Assembly: GCA_029252555.1 (NCBI GenBank)
Contig: JAQXBF010000016.1
Span: forward strand, 1-64,000
Direction of reading: 5' to 3'
Length of the DNA: 64,000 nucleotides
Origin: Porticoccaceae bacterium
GTDB taxonomy: Bacteria > Pseudomonadota > Gammaproteobacteria > Pseudomonadales > Porticoccaceae
Positions 27,097 through 36,539 of the stretch are shown piece after piece. The translations under genes and the position numbers were made by a program. The notes below the pieces were generated by a model. It had not been told where the DNA came from and searched no databases. It saw nothing but the letters and a program-made list of their open reading frames with translations. Every line of letters starts with the position of its first letter. The stretch's first letter is position 1.

Positions 27097-28923
27097 ATGG
27101 GCCAGATCAACCCCCAAATCGCCGCTGTTACCCAGCGCATTATAGAGCGCAGCGCTTCTTTGCGCGCTGATTATTTACGTCAGATCGCGGAAGATCATAA
27201 CAACCGCCCCGAGCGAGGCAAGTTAAGCTGTGGCAACTTGGCCCATGGCGCTGCTGCCTGTGGCGAAGAGGATAAAAATAGCCTGCGGATGATGGAAGCT
27301 GGTAATATGGCGATTGTTACTTCCTATAACGATATGTTGTCAGCTCACCAGCCCTATGCGACCTATCCGGATCAGCTTAAGAAGGCAATGCGTGAGATTG
27401 GTTGCACTGCTCAGGTTGCAGGTGGCGTTCCGGCTATGTGCGATGGCGTGACTCAGGGTCAGGATGGCATGGAGCTAAGCCTGCTGAGTCGAGACCTGAT
27501 TGCCCAGTGCACCGCAATGTCACTGTCTCATCAGATGTTCGATGGTGTATTGGCTCTGGGTATTTGCGACAAGATTGTTCCCGGCCTGATGATGGGCGTG
27601 CTCAGCTTCGGCTACCTACCCGCACTATTTGTTCCAGCTGGCCCTATGGAATCTGGGTTGCCCAATAAAGAAAAGCAGCGCATTCGCCAGCTCTATGCCG
27701 AAGGAAAAATTGGCCGTGAAGAGCTATTACAAGCAGAGCTAGAGTCTTACCACAGTGCTGGTACCTGTACGTTTTACGGCACAGCTAATAGTAACCAGAT
27801 GGTTCTTGAGGCCATGGGCCTGCAAATGCCCGGTAGCTCTTTTGTTAATCCTGAAAACCCACTGCGAGAAAAGCTAACCGCTGAAGCTGGGTATCAGTTG
27901 GCGCGTATCACGGCGTTGGGCAATGATTATCGGCCGGTGGGTGAAATTGTCGATGAGCGAGCTATTGTCAATGGCACTGTTGCTCTGCTGGCATCCGGTG
28001 GCTCGACTAATCACAGCATGCACCTGGTGGCAATTGCCCGAGCGGCAGGGATTTTACTCAACTGGGATGATATCTCTGAGCTATCTGCTGCAGTGCCCCT
28101 ATTAGCCAAGGTTTACCCTAATGGCCAGGCCGATGTAAATCATTTCCATGCGGCGGGAGGCACTAGTTGCTTATTCCGACAGCTATTGGATGGCGGCTTT
28201 ATGCATGGCGATGCCAAGACTTCCTGGGGTACCAATTTTTCTGACTTTACCCATGAGCCAAAACTGGATGCCAACAATAAAATTTTCTGGCAGGAGTCTC
28301 CCATACTGCCTCTGGATACAGAGGTACTAACCACTGTTGATAAGGCTTTTTCTAAAGAGGGTGGCCTGCGTTTGTTGAGCGGCAATCTGGGTCGCGGTGT
28401 GATCAAAGTTTCGGCAGTGGCCATTGAAAACCAGATAGTTGAAGCACCAGCTGTGGTGATTGATGATCAGGATAGTCTGGAGCCTTTATTTAAGTCTGGC
28501 TCTCTGGATCGAGACTGCGTTGTTGTGGTGCGTTATCAGGGTCCCAAAGCCCTGGGTATGCCTGAACTCCATAAACTAATGCCTTTCCTTGGCACCTTGC
28601 AGGACAGAGGGCACAAAATAGCCCTGGTTACTGATGGCCGTATGTCGGGAGCCTCAGGTAAGGTGCCAGCGGCAATCCATCTGGTGCCGGAGGCATCTGA
28701 AGATGGTTTGCTGGCCAAGTTGCAGGATGGCGATATTATTCGTGTTAATGCAACCACTGGTGAATTGCTGTTTATCGGTGATGTGGCTGAGCTGGAAGCC
28801 CGCAAAGCAGCGCCGCAATCTGATGCTGGCCAGCGCGGCTGTGGTCGTGAGTTCTTTACCATCAACCGCGATAATATTAGCAATGCAGAGCAGGGCGCTT
28901 CATACCTGTTTGGCGGGGTATAA
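27097..28923 (+). CDS. edd: 6-phosphogluconate dehydratase
   Basis: First dedicated enzyme of the Entner-Doudoroff pathway, converting 6-phosphogluconate to KDPG, about 608 residues of the IlvD/Edd family. Conserved stretches include NMAIVTSYNDMLSAHQPY, GGVPAMCDGVTQGQ, YHSAGTCTFYGTANSNQM (cluster Cys) and VTDGRMSGASGKVPAAIH. The ATG at 27097 has GGAG 5 nt upstream; a TTG at 27061 falls in the HexR site. glk starts 3 nt after its stop. Confidence 0.96.
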   Translation: MGQINPQIAAVTQRIIERSASLRADYLRQIAEDHNNRPERGKLSCGNLAHGAAACGEEDKNSLRMMEAGNMAIVTSYNDMLSAHQPYATYPDQLKKAMREIGCTAQVAGGVPAMCDGVTQGQDGMELSLLSRDLIAQCTAMSLSHQMFDGVLALGICDKIVPGLMMGVLSFGYLPALFVPAGPMESGLPNKEKQRIRQLYAEGKIGREELLQAELESYHSAGTCTFYGTANSNQMVLEAMGLQMPGSSFVNPENPLREKLTAEAGYQLARITALGNDYRPVGEIVDERAIVNGTVALLASGGSTNHSMHLVAIARAAGILLNWDDISELSAAVPLLAKVYPNGQADVNHFHAAGGTSCLFRQLLDGGFMHGDAKTSWGTNFSDFTHEPKLDANNKIFWQESPILPLDTEVLTTVDKAFSKEGGLRLLSGNLGRGVIKVSAVAIENQIVEAPAVVIDDQDSLEPLFKSGSLDRDCVVVVRYQGPKALGMPELHKLMPFLGTLQDRGHKIALVTDGRMSGASGKVPAAIHLVPEASEDGLLAKLQDGDIIRVNATTGELLFIGDVAELEARKAAPQSDAGQRGCGREFFTINRDNISNAEQGASYLFGGV

Positions 28924-28926
28924 CTG

Positions 28927-29901
28927 ATGGGTACAAACTGGAATCTGGTGGCAGATATCGGTGGCACTAATGCCCGATTTTCGGCGCTGCTAAATGATGG
29001 CAGTTTAGAGAGCAAGTATGAGTTTCACCATTCCGTGGAAGAGTATCCCCAGTTTGCCGATTTAATTGGTGGGCTGCTTTCGGAGATAGCCAAAGCCACT
29101 GGTTGGGATAATGCGCCAGCTAATGTTTGCATGGCGGTGGCCTGCCCTGCTGACAGTGAGGAGATAGCCTTTACCAATAGTCACTGGAAGTTTACCAAGA
29201 CTCAACTCAAGCAATTGCTGGGTTGTGAAAAGCTGTCTGTGATTAACGATTTTGAAGCCGTGGCCCACGGCATTACAGAACTCGGCGTTGAAGATCTGGT
29301 GAAAGTGGGTGGCAACGACGGCGTTGATAGCAAGCCAATCGGTATATTAGGGGCAGGAACTGGTCTGGGTGTCGCGGGTTTGGTTCGCCATTCTGATGGC
29401 TACCATGTTGTTGATACCGAGGGCGGCCATGCAGACTATGCGCCCATTGATGATGCGCAGAGTGCAGTGGTTAACTGCCTGCGAGACCGCTATGGCCGCG
29501 TGTCATTAGAGCGACTGCTCTCGGGCAAAGGTATTCTCAATATTTATAGGGCTCTGTGCTCCATTGAAGGCGCAGACGCCCAGTTTGAAACCCCGGCAGA
29601 AGTGGTCGCAGCGGCATTGGACAATAACGATGACAAAGCACTACAGACATTGAATATGTTCTGTGAGGGTATGGGTTCAGCGGCGGGCAATTTGGCGCTG
29701 ACCTTTGGTGCCAAGGGTGGCATCTATATTGCTGGCGGTGTAATTCCCCGCTTTCAAACATTTTTTATCAACAGCGGTTTTCGCAGCAAGTTTGAGGACA
29801 AAGGTCGCTTTGTCAGTTATCTTCAGCCAATACCTGTCTATCTAGTGATTCGTAGCAATCTAGGTCTTCTCGGTGCGGCGAAAAAGCTACAGCAAATTTA
29901 A
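28927..29901 (+). CDS. glk: Glucokinase
   Basis: ATP-dependent glucose kinase of the proteobacterial Glk family, 324 residues. The N-terminal phosphate-binding motif is VADIGGTNARFSAL (about 7-20). Mid-protein blocks are INDFEAVAHGI and GILGAGTGLGVAGL, and EGGHADYAP holds sugar-contacting residues. It phosphorylates glucose taken up without a PTS and feeds pgi or zwf. It lies between edd and eda, all in one direction with gaps of 3 and 10 nt. Confidence 0.95.
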   Translation: MGTNWNLVADIGGTNARFSALLNDGSLESKYEFHHSVEEYPQFADLIGGLLSEIAKATGWDNAPANVCMAVACPADSEEIAFTNSHWKFTKTQLKQLLGCEKLSVINDFEAVAHGITELGVEDLVKVGGNDGVDSKPIGILGAGTGLGVAGLVRHSDGYHVVDTEGGHADYAPIDDAQSAVVNCLRDRYGRVSLERLLSGKGILNIYRALCSIEGADAQFETPAEVVAAALDNNDDKALQTLNMFCEGMGSAAGNLALTFGAKGGIYIAGGVIPRFQTFFINSGFRSKFEDKGRFVSYLQPIPVYLVIRSNLGLLGAAKKLQQI

Positions 29902-29911
29902 GGAGTTGTTA

Positions 29912-30529
29912 GTGCATAATTTATTAGCTGGTAATCCAGTGATACCAGTCATTACTTTAAATCGAGTGGAAGATGCAGTTCCCTTGGCCGAGGCGTTAGT
30001 AGCTGGCGGCCTAAAAGTCTTGGAGGTAACTCTGAGAACAGAAGCGGCAGTTGAAGGTATTCAGCAGATTGTTAAACATGTTCCTGATGCCATTGTGGGC
30101 ACAGGCAGTGTGTGTAAAGAGCAGCAACTAAAATTATCTGAAGATATGGGTTGCCAGTTTATGATTTCCCCTGGTGCGACCGATAAGTTACTGCAGGCTG
30201 CACAAAGTTCGTCTGTGCCATTTTTACCCGGTATTTCCTCCGTGAGTGAACTGATGCGCGGTATGGAATATGGCCACCGAAACTTTAAATTTTTTCCCGC
30301 AGAGGCGGCTGGTGGCGTGTCTTTATTAAAAGCCATCGCCGGGCCATTTGCGGATATCAGATTCTGCCCAACGGGGGGTATTGGCTTGCATAACGTGATG
30401 GATTACTTGGCGCTGCCAAATGTATTATGTGTCGGTGGCTCATGGATAGCCCAGCCAAAACTTATTGAAGAAAAAAATTGGACTGCCATCGAGCAGTTGG
30501 CGAGAGAAGCTGTTGAGCTTGCCAGTTAG
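29912..30529 (+). CDS. eda: KDPG/KHG aldolase
   Basis: Splits 2-keto-3-deoxy-6-phosphogluconate into pyruvate and glyceraldehyde 3-phosphate; about 205 residues, class I aldolase. Features are VIPVITLNRVEDAVPLAEAL, the Glu in LEVTLRTEAA, GTGSV, and the Schiff-base Lys in FKFFPAEAAGG. I chose the GTG at 29912 because AAGGAG lies 6 nt upstream; starting earlier would overlap glk. zwf follows after 67 nt, enough for an internal promoter. Confidence 0.94.
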   Translation: MHNLLAGNPVIPVITLNRVEDAVPLAEALVAGGLKVLEVTLRTEAAVEGIQQIVKHVPDAIVGTGSVCKEQQLKLSEDMGCQFMISPGATDKLLQAAQSSSVPFLPGISSVSELMRGMEYGHRNFKFFPAEAAGGVSLLKAIAGPFADIRFCPTGGIGLHNVMDYLALPNVLCVGGSWIAQPKLIEEKNWTAIEQLAREAVELAS

Positions 30530-30596
30530 TGTGCTGTTTAGTACTAGCATAGTTCGAATATAGTGTGAACATAGCTTAAGACCACTGAGGTTTAAG

Positions 30597-32054
30597 ATGA
30601 GCAACAATATTGATCTGGTTATTTTTGGTGCCCGCGGGGACCTTTCCAAGCGCAAGTTATTTCCTGCGCTTTACCAACTAGATAAAGTGGGTTTACTGGC
30701 AGACAGCGTGCGTATTGCTGGTGTTGCCCGGGAAGATATGGACAGCATTAGCTTTATCCAGCAGATGCATAAATCTCTGCAAGCAACCTTGGGTGAAGCA
30801 GACTGGGACGAAAAGGCCTGGGCAAAATTCAGCCAGCGTCTGCAGTACATTCGAATCGATTTTTCACAGAAAAAACAGTTCTCAGCTCTCAAAGAATGGT
30901 CCATTGAAAAGCGCACCATGATTTATTACATGGCTACGCCACCCAGTATCTTTGGCTCAATCTGCAAGCATCTGGATGAAGCAGGCTGCGTGGGCAAAAC
31001 ATCCCGGATTGTTTTAGAGAAGCCCATCGGCCACGATTTAGAAAGCTCTCAGGAAGTAAATGACACTGTTGGCAGCTATTTCCCTGAGCGCAATATTTAC
31101 CGCATCGATCATTATCTGGGTAAAGAGACAGTACAAAATTTATTAGCGCTACGTTTTGCCAATCGCATGATCAATTCCCAGTGGGACAACAGCTGTATTG
31201 ATCATGTGCAAATCACCGCTGCTGAAACCGTCGGTATTGAAGGCCGTTGGTCTTACTACGACAAGGTGGGTCAGCTGCGAGATATGGTGCAAAACCACCT
31301 TTTGCAGTTGCTATGTATGGTGGCAATGGAGCCGCCAAATTCACTTGAAGCCGATGAGATTCGGGCAGAAAAAGTGAAGTTGCTGAGAGCACTTAGCCCT
31401 ATTAATTCTGACAATGTTGTCGATCAGGCCGTACGTGGGCAGTACTCCGCTGGCTGGATTTCAGGGGAGCCTGTGGTTGGCTATATGGAAGAAGAGGGCT
31501 GCAGCGGCGACAGCAGTAACAATGAAACCTTTGTTGCGCTTAAGGTCTATGTGGATAACTGGCGTTGGACTGGTGTGCCATTTTATCTGCGCACCGGTAA
31601 GCGTATGAAAGACAAGGTCACTCAGGTGGTAATCACCTATAAAGATAATCCTCATTCTCTCTTTCCTGAAACCAATGATGAAGCGAATAATCGCCTGATC
31701 ATTAACTTGCAGCCCAACGAAGGTATTCAGCTGGAAATGGTTTCTAAGCGACAGAGTCTGAAACAGCGTATGGGTGTAGAGAAGCGTACCCTTAATCTGG
31801 ATTTCTTTGATTCGGAAAGTGAGTCGAGAATTCCTGATGCCTACGAGCGTTTGATTTTAGAAGTCATTAAAGGTGATCAATGGCTATTTGTGAGTCGCGA
31901 TGAAATTGAAGCCTCTTGGCGCTGGTGTGACACTTTGCTCGATGCATGGGTTGATCAGAAAGTGGGCACCAAGCCTTACAGTGCAGGCTCGTTGGGTCCG
32001 GCAAAAGCAGAGATTCTTATCGAGAATGACAACCGCAGCTGGCACGAGGATTAA
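30597..32054 (+). CDS. zwf: Glucose-6-phosphate 1-dehydrogenase
   Basis: Oxidises glucose 6-phosphate to 6-phosphogluconolactone, 485 residues. The Rossmann motif is FGARGDLSKRKLFPALYQL (about 9-27). The active-site signature RIDHYLGKETVQN lies near residue 177. EKPIGHD and a C-terminal WRWCDTLLDAW are further family blocks. No HexR-like palindrome was found in the 67-nt gap after eda, so it may depend on readthrough from the edd promoter. pgl starts 2 nt downstream. Confidence 0.96.
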   Translation: MSNNIDLVIFGARGDLSKRKLFPALYQLDKVGLLADSVRIAGVAREDMDSISFIQQMHKSLQATLGEADWDEKAWAKFSQRLQYIRIDFSQKKQFSALKEWSIEKRTMIYYMATPPSIFGSICKHLDEAGCVGKTSRIVLEKPIGHDLESSQEVNDTVGSYFPERNIYRIDHYLGKETVQNLLALRFANRMINSQWDNSCIDHVQITAAETVGIEGRWSYYDKVGQLRDMVQNHLLQLLCMVAMEPPNSLEADEIRAEKVKLLRALSPINSDNVVDQAVRGQYSAGWISGEPVVGYMEEEGCSGDSSNNETFVALKVYVDNWRWTGVPFYLRTGKRMKDKVTQVVITYKDNPHSLFPETNDEANNRLIINLQPNEGIQLEMVSKRQSLKQRMGVEKRTLNLDFFDSESESRIPDAYERLILEVIKGDQWLFVSRDEIEASWRWCDTLLDAWVDQKVGTKPYSAGSLGPAKAEILIENDNRSWHED

Positions 32055-32056
32055 GC

Positions 32057-32746
32057 ATGAAAATGCTGGAGTTTGAAAATACCTCCGCTCTGGATATTGA
32101 ACTGGCGGAAATGGTTGTGGCCATGCTGGCGGCTGATATTGAGTCCAAAGGCGCAGCATCTTTAGTTGTGTCGGGCGGGCAAACCCCTATGGACTTTTTC
32201 CATTTACTATCACAGCAGTTATTAGATTGGAGTGCGGTAACCGTGACTCTGGCGGATGAACGCTGGGTTGATAACGACCATAAAGATAGTAATGAAAAAC
32301 TCGTTCGTGAAAACTTACTGATTAACGAAGCCCATCAGGCGCAGTTTGTCTCTCTAAAAAATCTCGCCACAGATGCGGTTGATGGAGAAGCTGAATGCGA
32401 GCAGGCGCTGGCTGCTATAGATCAATTTACCTTGGTTATTTTGGGTATGGGTGATGATGGGCATACCGCCTCTCTATTCCCGGCCACCGAGGCACTTGCT
32501 TTGGGGTTGGATATGAGCTCTGGCCGCACAGCAATTGCCGTGACCCCAACTGCTGCACCCCATCAGCGTATGAGCATGACACTGCCGCGGTTACTAAATA
32601 CCCAGCAAATCATTATTCATATCAGTGGTGAAAGTAAGCAGGATGTGTTGCAGGCTGCGAAGTCGGGAGACGATATTGCTGAACTGCCTATTCGTGCGAT
32701 TTTAAATCAGCAGGTTGCGCCTCTATCAATTTATTGGGCTAAGTAA
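32057..32746 (+). CDS. pgl: 6-phosphogluconolactonase
   Basis: Hydrolyses 6-phosphogluconolactone to 6-phosphogluconate, 229 residues, DevB/SOL type. Conserved parts are LVVSGGQTPMDFFHLL (about 36-51), VTLADERWVDNDHKDSNEKL and ILGMGDDGHTASLFP (about 130-144). Starting 2 nt after zwf, it completes a set edd-glk-eda-zwf-pgl that takes glucose to pyruvate and glyceraldehyde 3-phosphate. Confidence 0.95.
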   Translation: MKMLEFENTSALDIELAEMVVAMLAADIESKGAASLVVSGGQTPMDFFHLLSQQLLDWSAVTVTLADERWVDNDHKDSNEKLVRENLLINEAHQAQFVSLKNLATDAVDGEAECEQALAAIDQFTLVILGMGDDGHTASLFPATEALALGLDMSSGRTAIAVTPTAAPHQRMSMTLPRLLNTQQIIIHISGESKQDVLQAAKSGDDIAELPIRAILNQQVAPLSIYWAK

Positions 32747-32797
32747 GGAAACGGCAAGTAAATAGGATATAGCCAGCTTCTAATAATGATTAAAAGT

Positions 32798-32813
32798 TGG
32801 CCATCCATGGCCA
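32798..32813 (-). terminator. Hairpin between pgl and pyk, likely minus-strand terminator
   Basis: Two copies of the self-complementary TGGCCA separated by TCCA form a 6-bp hairpin. Read on the minus strand it follows the pyk stop by 21 nt and is trailed by ACTTTTA, so it probably ends the gap-pyk transcript. It may also act weakly on pgl. Confidence 0.45.
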
Positions 32814-32834
32814 GGGAAGAGACGGTTTTTCAAG

Positions 32835-34280
32835 CTAGCGGATAGTGTCGCCCACTCGAACAATTTTTAATGTATTAGTGCCACCGTGGACGTTGACGAA
32901 GTCCCCTTTGGTAATCAGTACCAGATCACCATCAGTCACCGCATCGTACTCACGCAATTTTTCTACCGCGCAATGGTTCACTTCTGAGGGGTCGAGGTTG
33001 GATGTGTCAAATGGCACAGGGACCACACCTTTATACAGCGCGGTTATTTCGCAAGTCCCCAGTTTTTGAGCCATGGCATAAATTGGCAAAGACGAGGTAA
33101 TGCGTGACATCAATAGGGGCGTAAATCCTGTTTCTGTCATGCAGATAACAGCCTTTACACCTTGCAGATGGTTGGCAACATACATTGCTGACAGTGCCAG
33201 TGACTCATCAATACGCTGAAAAGTCTGGTGCATCCTATGCTTAGAACGCTGGGCCAGAGGATGTTTTTCTGCGCCTTCGATCACCCGCGCCATGGCCTTG
33301 ACGGTTTCGACTGGGTATTGGCCCACGGCTGTCTCTGCCGATAGCATCACCGCATCTGTGCCATCAAGCACTGCGTTGGCAACATCAAATACTTCGGCGC
33401 GAGTCGGTGTTGGTGCACTAATCATAGACTCCATCATCTGAGTCGCAGTGATCACCACTTTGTTGGCTGCATTGGCTGCTTCGATCAGCTGCTTTTGCAC
33501 GGCGACCAAGTTGGCATCACCAATCTCTACGCCGAGATCACCCCGGGCAACCATAACTCCATCGGCGCTTTCGATAATGCCGGGTAAGAGTTCTTCGGTG
33601 ATGGCTTCAGCCCGTTCGACCTTGGCAATAATATGAGCATCGCTGCCAGCTGCGGTGAGTAGGCTGCGGGTCTCTTCAATATCTGTGGCAGATTGCACAA
33701 ACGAAATAGCCAGATAGTCTGTATTAAGAGCAGCGGCAGTTTTGATATCGGCTTTATCTTTTTCGGTTAAGGCATTAGCGGAGAGGCCGCCCCCAAATTT
33801 GTTAACGCCTTTTTTACTTGAGAGTACGCCACCCTGAACCACGGTACAGCTCACCGAATGATCGGTTTTTACGCTTACCTGCAGGGTTAGACGCCCATCG
33901 TCAAGCAGCAGGATATCTGTCTGCTCAATATCTTCCAGCAGCTCTTGCGCAATAAACACAGAGTCCTCATTGCCAAGCTCTGAGTTGAGCTGGCTATCGA
34001 GTGTGAAGGTGCTGCCTTCATTGAGCTGTATCCTTTTGTCGTCTGCAAAGCTGCCAATACGTATTTTTGGCCCCTGCATATCGCAGAGAATACCCACAGG
34101 CGTTTTAAGCTGGTTACCTATGCTGCGAATAGCCTGTGCGCGCTGGGTATGTTCTTCGGCACTACCATGGGAGAAGTTGAGACGGAATACATTCACGCCC
34201 GCGATAATCAGTTCTCTAATACTGTAGTCGTCGCTACTGCCGGGACCCAGAGTGGCAAGAATTTTAGTTCTGCGTGGCAT
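32835..34280 (-). CDS. pyk: Pyruvate kinase
   Basis: Converts phosphoenolpyruvate and ADP to pyruvate and ATP, about 481 residues. It begins MPRRTKILATLGPGS and has the active-site blocks VFRLNFSHG, IIAKVERAEA (catalytic Lys) and MVARGDLGVEIG. The chosen ATG lies 4 nt after the gap stop; a GTG six codons earlier overlaps gap. Length and sequence suit the PykA-like branch. It is cotranscribed with gap and so probably falls under the HexR box upstream of gap. Confidence 0.95.
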   Translation of the reverse strand: MPRRTKILATLGPGSSDDYSIRELIIAGVNVFRLNFSHGSAEEHTQRAQAIRSIGNQLKTPVGILCDMQGPKIRIGSFADDKRIQLNEGSTFTLDSQLNSELGNEDSVFIAQELLEDIEQTDILLLDDGRLTLQVSVKTDHSVSCTVVQGGVLSSKKGVNKFGGGLSANALTEKDKADIKTAAALNTDYLAISFVQSATDIEETRSLLTAAGSDAHIIAKVERAEAITEELLPGIIESADGVMVARGDLGVEIGDANLVAVQKQLIEAANAANKVVITATQMMESMISAPTPTRAEVFDVANAVLDGTDAVMLSAETAVGQYPVETVKAMARVIEGAEKHPLAQRSKHRMHQTFQRIDESLALSAMYVANHLQGVKAVICMTETGFTPLLMSRITSSLPIYAMAQKLGTCEITALYKGVVPVPFDTSNLDPSEVNHCAVEKLREYDAVTDGDLVLITKGDFVNVHGGTNTLKIVRVGDTIR

Positions 34281-34284
34281 ATGT

Positions 34285-35295
34285 TTACTCAGCTGCACTT
34301 AGCAGAGCAATGCTATTATCGAGCATTCGGTTAGAAAACCCCCATTCATTGTCATACCAAGCCATTACTTTAACCAGAGAGCCGTTGACGCGAGTTTGCA
34401 ATGAGTCAAAGTTGCTGGAATAGGGGATATGGTTGTAATCAATAGATACCAAAGGTTGGTCGCAGTAACTCAGCACTTCGCTTAGTTCACCTTCTGCAGC
34501 CCGCTTTAGAAACTGGTTTACCTCTTCAATAGAGGTGTCGCGGCCAGCATTAAAAGTTAGGTCCACCAGCGACACGTTGATTGTAGGCACGCGAACTGCA
34601 AGACCATCAAGTTTGCCTGCCAATTCTGGCATGACATCGCCAATGGCGACGGCAGCGCCGGTCTTGGTAGGGATCATCGATTGGGTGGCAGACCGGGCAC
34701 GGTAGACATCTGAATGATAGACATCGCTAAGCTGCTGGTCATTGGTATAGGAATGAACTGTGGTCATGTAGCCAGATAGCACTCCCATGGCTTCGTGCAG
34801 TGGCTTCACCAGAGGTGCCAAACAGTTGGTGGTGCAGGAGGCATTGGAAACAATTTGGTGATCAGCTGTAAGCACGCTGTCATTGATTCCGTACACCACG
34901 GTGGCATCAACATTGGAGCCTGGTGCCGAGATCAGTACTTTTTTGGCGCCGCCGGCAATATGTAGTGCGGCTTTGTCACGGCTTGTAAATACGCCGGTGC
35001 ACTCGCAGACTAGGTCAACGCCCAGTTCACCCCAGGGGATGTTGGCAGGGTCGCGCTCGCAGAACCATTTGATTTCATGCCCATTGATTGTCACGGAGCT
35101 CTCACCCACTTCAACTTGCTGGTTAAAGCGGCCATGCACTGTGTCGAACTGGAGTAGATGGGCGCTGATAGAAGCGTTGCCTAAATCATTGATGGCAACA
35201 ATCTGAATTTTGTCCTGAAGGTCAGGGCGCTCATAGAGAGCTCTAACGATGTTTCGTCCAATGCGGCCGAAGCCATTAATCGCGATCTTGTACAT
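34285..35295 (-). CDS. gap: Glyceraldehyde-3-phosphate dehydrogenase, type I
   Basis: Oxidises and phosphorylates glyceraldehyde 3-phosphate, 336 residues. The NAD-binding start is [17 protein letters not shown]. The nucleophilic Cys lies in [12 protein letters not shown] (about 150-161). [12 protein letters not shown] near the C-terminus is the usual end. It forms a pair with pyk and diverges from hexR; two HexR-like palindromes lie in the 243-bp gap. Confidence 0.96.
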   Translation of the reverse strand: MYKIAINGFGRIGRNIVRALYERPDLQDKIQIVAINDLGNASISAHLLQFDTVHGRFNQQVEVGESSVTINGHEIKWFCERDPANIPWGELGVDLVCECTGVFTSRDKAALHIAGGAKKVLISAPGSNVDATVVYGINDSVLTADHQIVSNASCTTNCLAPLVKPLHEAMGVLSGYMTTVHSYTNDQQLSDVYHSDVYRARSATQSMIPTKTGAAVAIGDVMPELAGKLDGLAVRVPTINVSLVDLTFNAGRDTSIEEVNQFLKRAAEGELSEVLSYCDQPLVSIDYNHIPYSSNFDSLQTRVNGSLVKVMAWYDNEWGFSNRMLDNSIALLSAAE

Positions 35296-35313
35296 AGATG
35301 AGAATCTTTAATA

Positions 35314-35328
35314 TGTAGTAAAATTACG
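35314..35328. promoter_or_regulatory. HexR box (gap/hexR), site 1
   Basis: TGTAGTAAAATTACG keeps the TGTARTNNNATTACA form with one deviation in the last base. It lies 19-33 nt upstream of the gap ATG, where a bound repressor would cover the promoter or start region. Confidence 0.7.
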
Positions 35329-35427
35329 TAAATTATAGGTTTTTTAGCGGTTTTAAGCAATGTTTCTTGATATTTATTGCGTAAAAGTACATATTTTTTG
35401 CTTTTGAGGTGCTTTGTTACAGTTTGA

Positions 35428-35442
35428 TGAAATTTTGTTACA
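35428..35442. promoter_or_regulatory. HexR-like box (gap/hexR), site 2
   Basis: TGAAATTTTGTTACA differs from the HexR palindrome at two positions, and its right half matches the edd-proximal box. It lies about 100 nt upstream of hexR and could mediate autoregulation. The flanking sequence is strongly AT-rich. Confidence 0.5.
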
Positions 35443-35538
35443 AAAATACAGTTTTTTGCGGATTTTTTGCCCTGGAAAATCTAAACTATGGGCAATTAAG
35501 AGCAATTTATGTTGGTTAGCACCACTGGGAGAGTTCAA

Positions 35539-36396
35539 ATGCACAGCCAGAATCTGATAAATGTTATTACTGATGCGCTGCCGAGTTTAAACAAGTCGGA
35601 GACTAAGGTAGCCCGGGTGATTCTCTCTGATCCAGATGCTGCCACCAGTTCCAGTATTGCTTCTCTGGCCAAAAAGGCCGAGGTCAGCGAGCCCAGTGTT
35701 AATCGGTTTTGTAAGCGTTTTAATGCGGCTGGATTCCCCGACTTTAAGCTCAAGTTGGCGAAATCCCTGGCCAGTGGCATTCGTTTCGTAAACCGCAATG
35801 TTGATCCAGACGATGAAGTCTCCAGTTATACGCCAAAGATAATCGACAGTACCATTAACACCCTTGCCTTGGTGCGCGACAAGATTAGCCATATGCGCGT
35901 TAATCAGGTGGTCGACAAGCTGATTCAGGCAAAGCGTATTTATTTCTTTGGGCTGGGCGCGTCCGGCTCTGTGGCCAAAGATGCAGAAAACAAGTTCTTT
36001 CGTTTTAACCTGCCGGTCTCCAGTCACGACGATGTGCTGATGCAGCGTATGCTCGCTTCTACTGGGAGCACTGGTGATGTATTTTTTGTGATTTCACACA
36101 CTGGACGTACCAAAGAGGTGGTGGAAGTGGCAGAGATTGCGCGCCGCAATGGCTCCACTGTTATTGGCTTGACTGCGGCCGATTCGCCGCTGGCGGATAT
36201 GTGCTCTGTGACGCTGGATGTCGATGTGCCTGAAAATACCGACGAATATATGCCTATGGCATCGCGTATTGTGCATCTGGTGATTCTCGATGTTTTGACC
36301 ACAGGGGTTACCTTGCGTCGCGGGCCAGATTTTCTTCCTCATTTGGAGAAGATTAAAGATAGCCTCAAGCCAACCCGCTACAAAAGCGAAAGCTGA
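35539..36396 (+). CDS. hexR: HexR transcriptional regulator (RpiR/MurR family)
   Basis: Sugar-phosphate-sensing regulator of about 285 residues. The N-terminal winged helix (about 1-77) has the recognition segment KKAEVSEPSVNRFCKRFNA. A C-terminal SIS domain (about 120-250) contains FFGLGASGSVAKDAENKFF and ISHTGRTKEVVEVAEIA, the sugar-phosphate pocket. Known HexR proteins release DNA when they bind KDPG, the Edd product. The ATG at 35539 has GGGAGAG 5 nt upstream; an earlier ATG at 35509 lacks a site. Its predicted targets are the boxes near pgi/edd and gap in this window. Confidence 0.93.
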   Translation: MHSQNLINVITDALPSLNKSETKVARVILSDPDAATSSSIASLAKKAEVSEPSVNRFCKRFNAAGFPDFKLKLAKSLASGIRFVNRNVDPDDEVSSYTPKIIDSTINTLALVRDKISHMRVNQVVDKLIQAKRIYFFGLGASGSVAKDAENKFFRFNLPVSSHDDVLMQRMLASTGSTGDVFFVISHTGRTKEVVEVAEIARRNGSTVIGLTAADSPLADMCSVTLDVDVPENTDEYMPMASRIVHLVILDVLTTGVTLRRGPDFLPHLEKIKDSLKPTRYKSES

Positions 36397-36539
36397 GGCC
36401 TGTTAAGCCCTGTGCTGAATAGTGAAAATAGCCTGCCAATCTGTGTGAAAACGCGCCATTTAGCTTGAGAAAACCTGTGTAAATCTAATAGACTATACCC
36501 TTGTCGACGCTGTTTAAGCCATCAATAAAGAGTCTTCCC

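Noticed and set aside
30530-30596. HexR box before zwf
   Set aside because: GTTCGAATATAGTGTGAAC is weakly symmetric but does not resemble TGTAAT-N3-ATTACA.
36010-36342. Reverse frames within hexR
   Set aside because: They are contained in the SIS domain of hexR and lack motifs.
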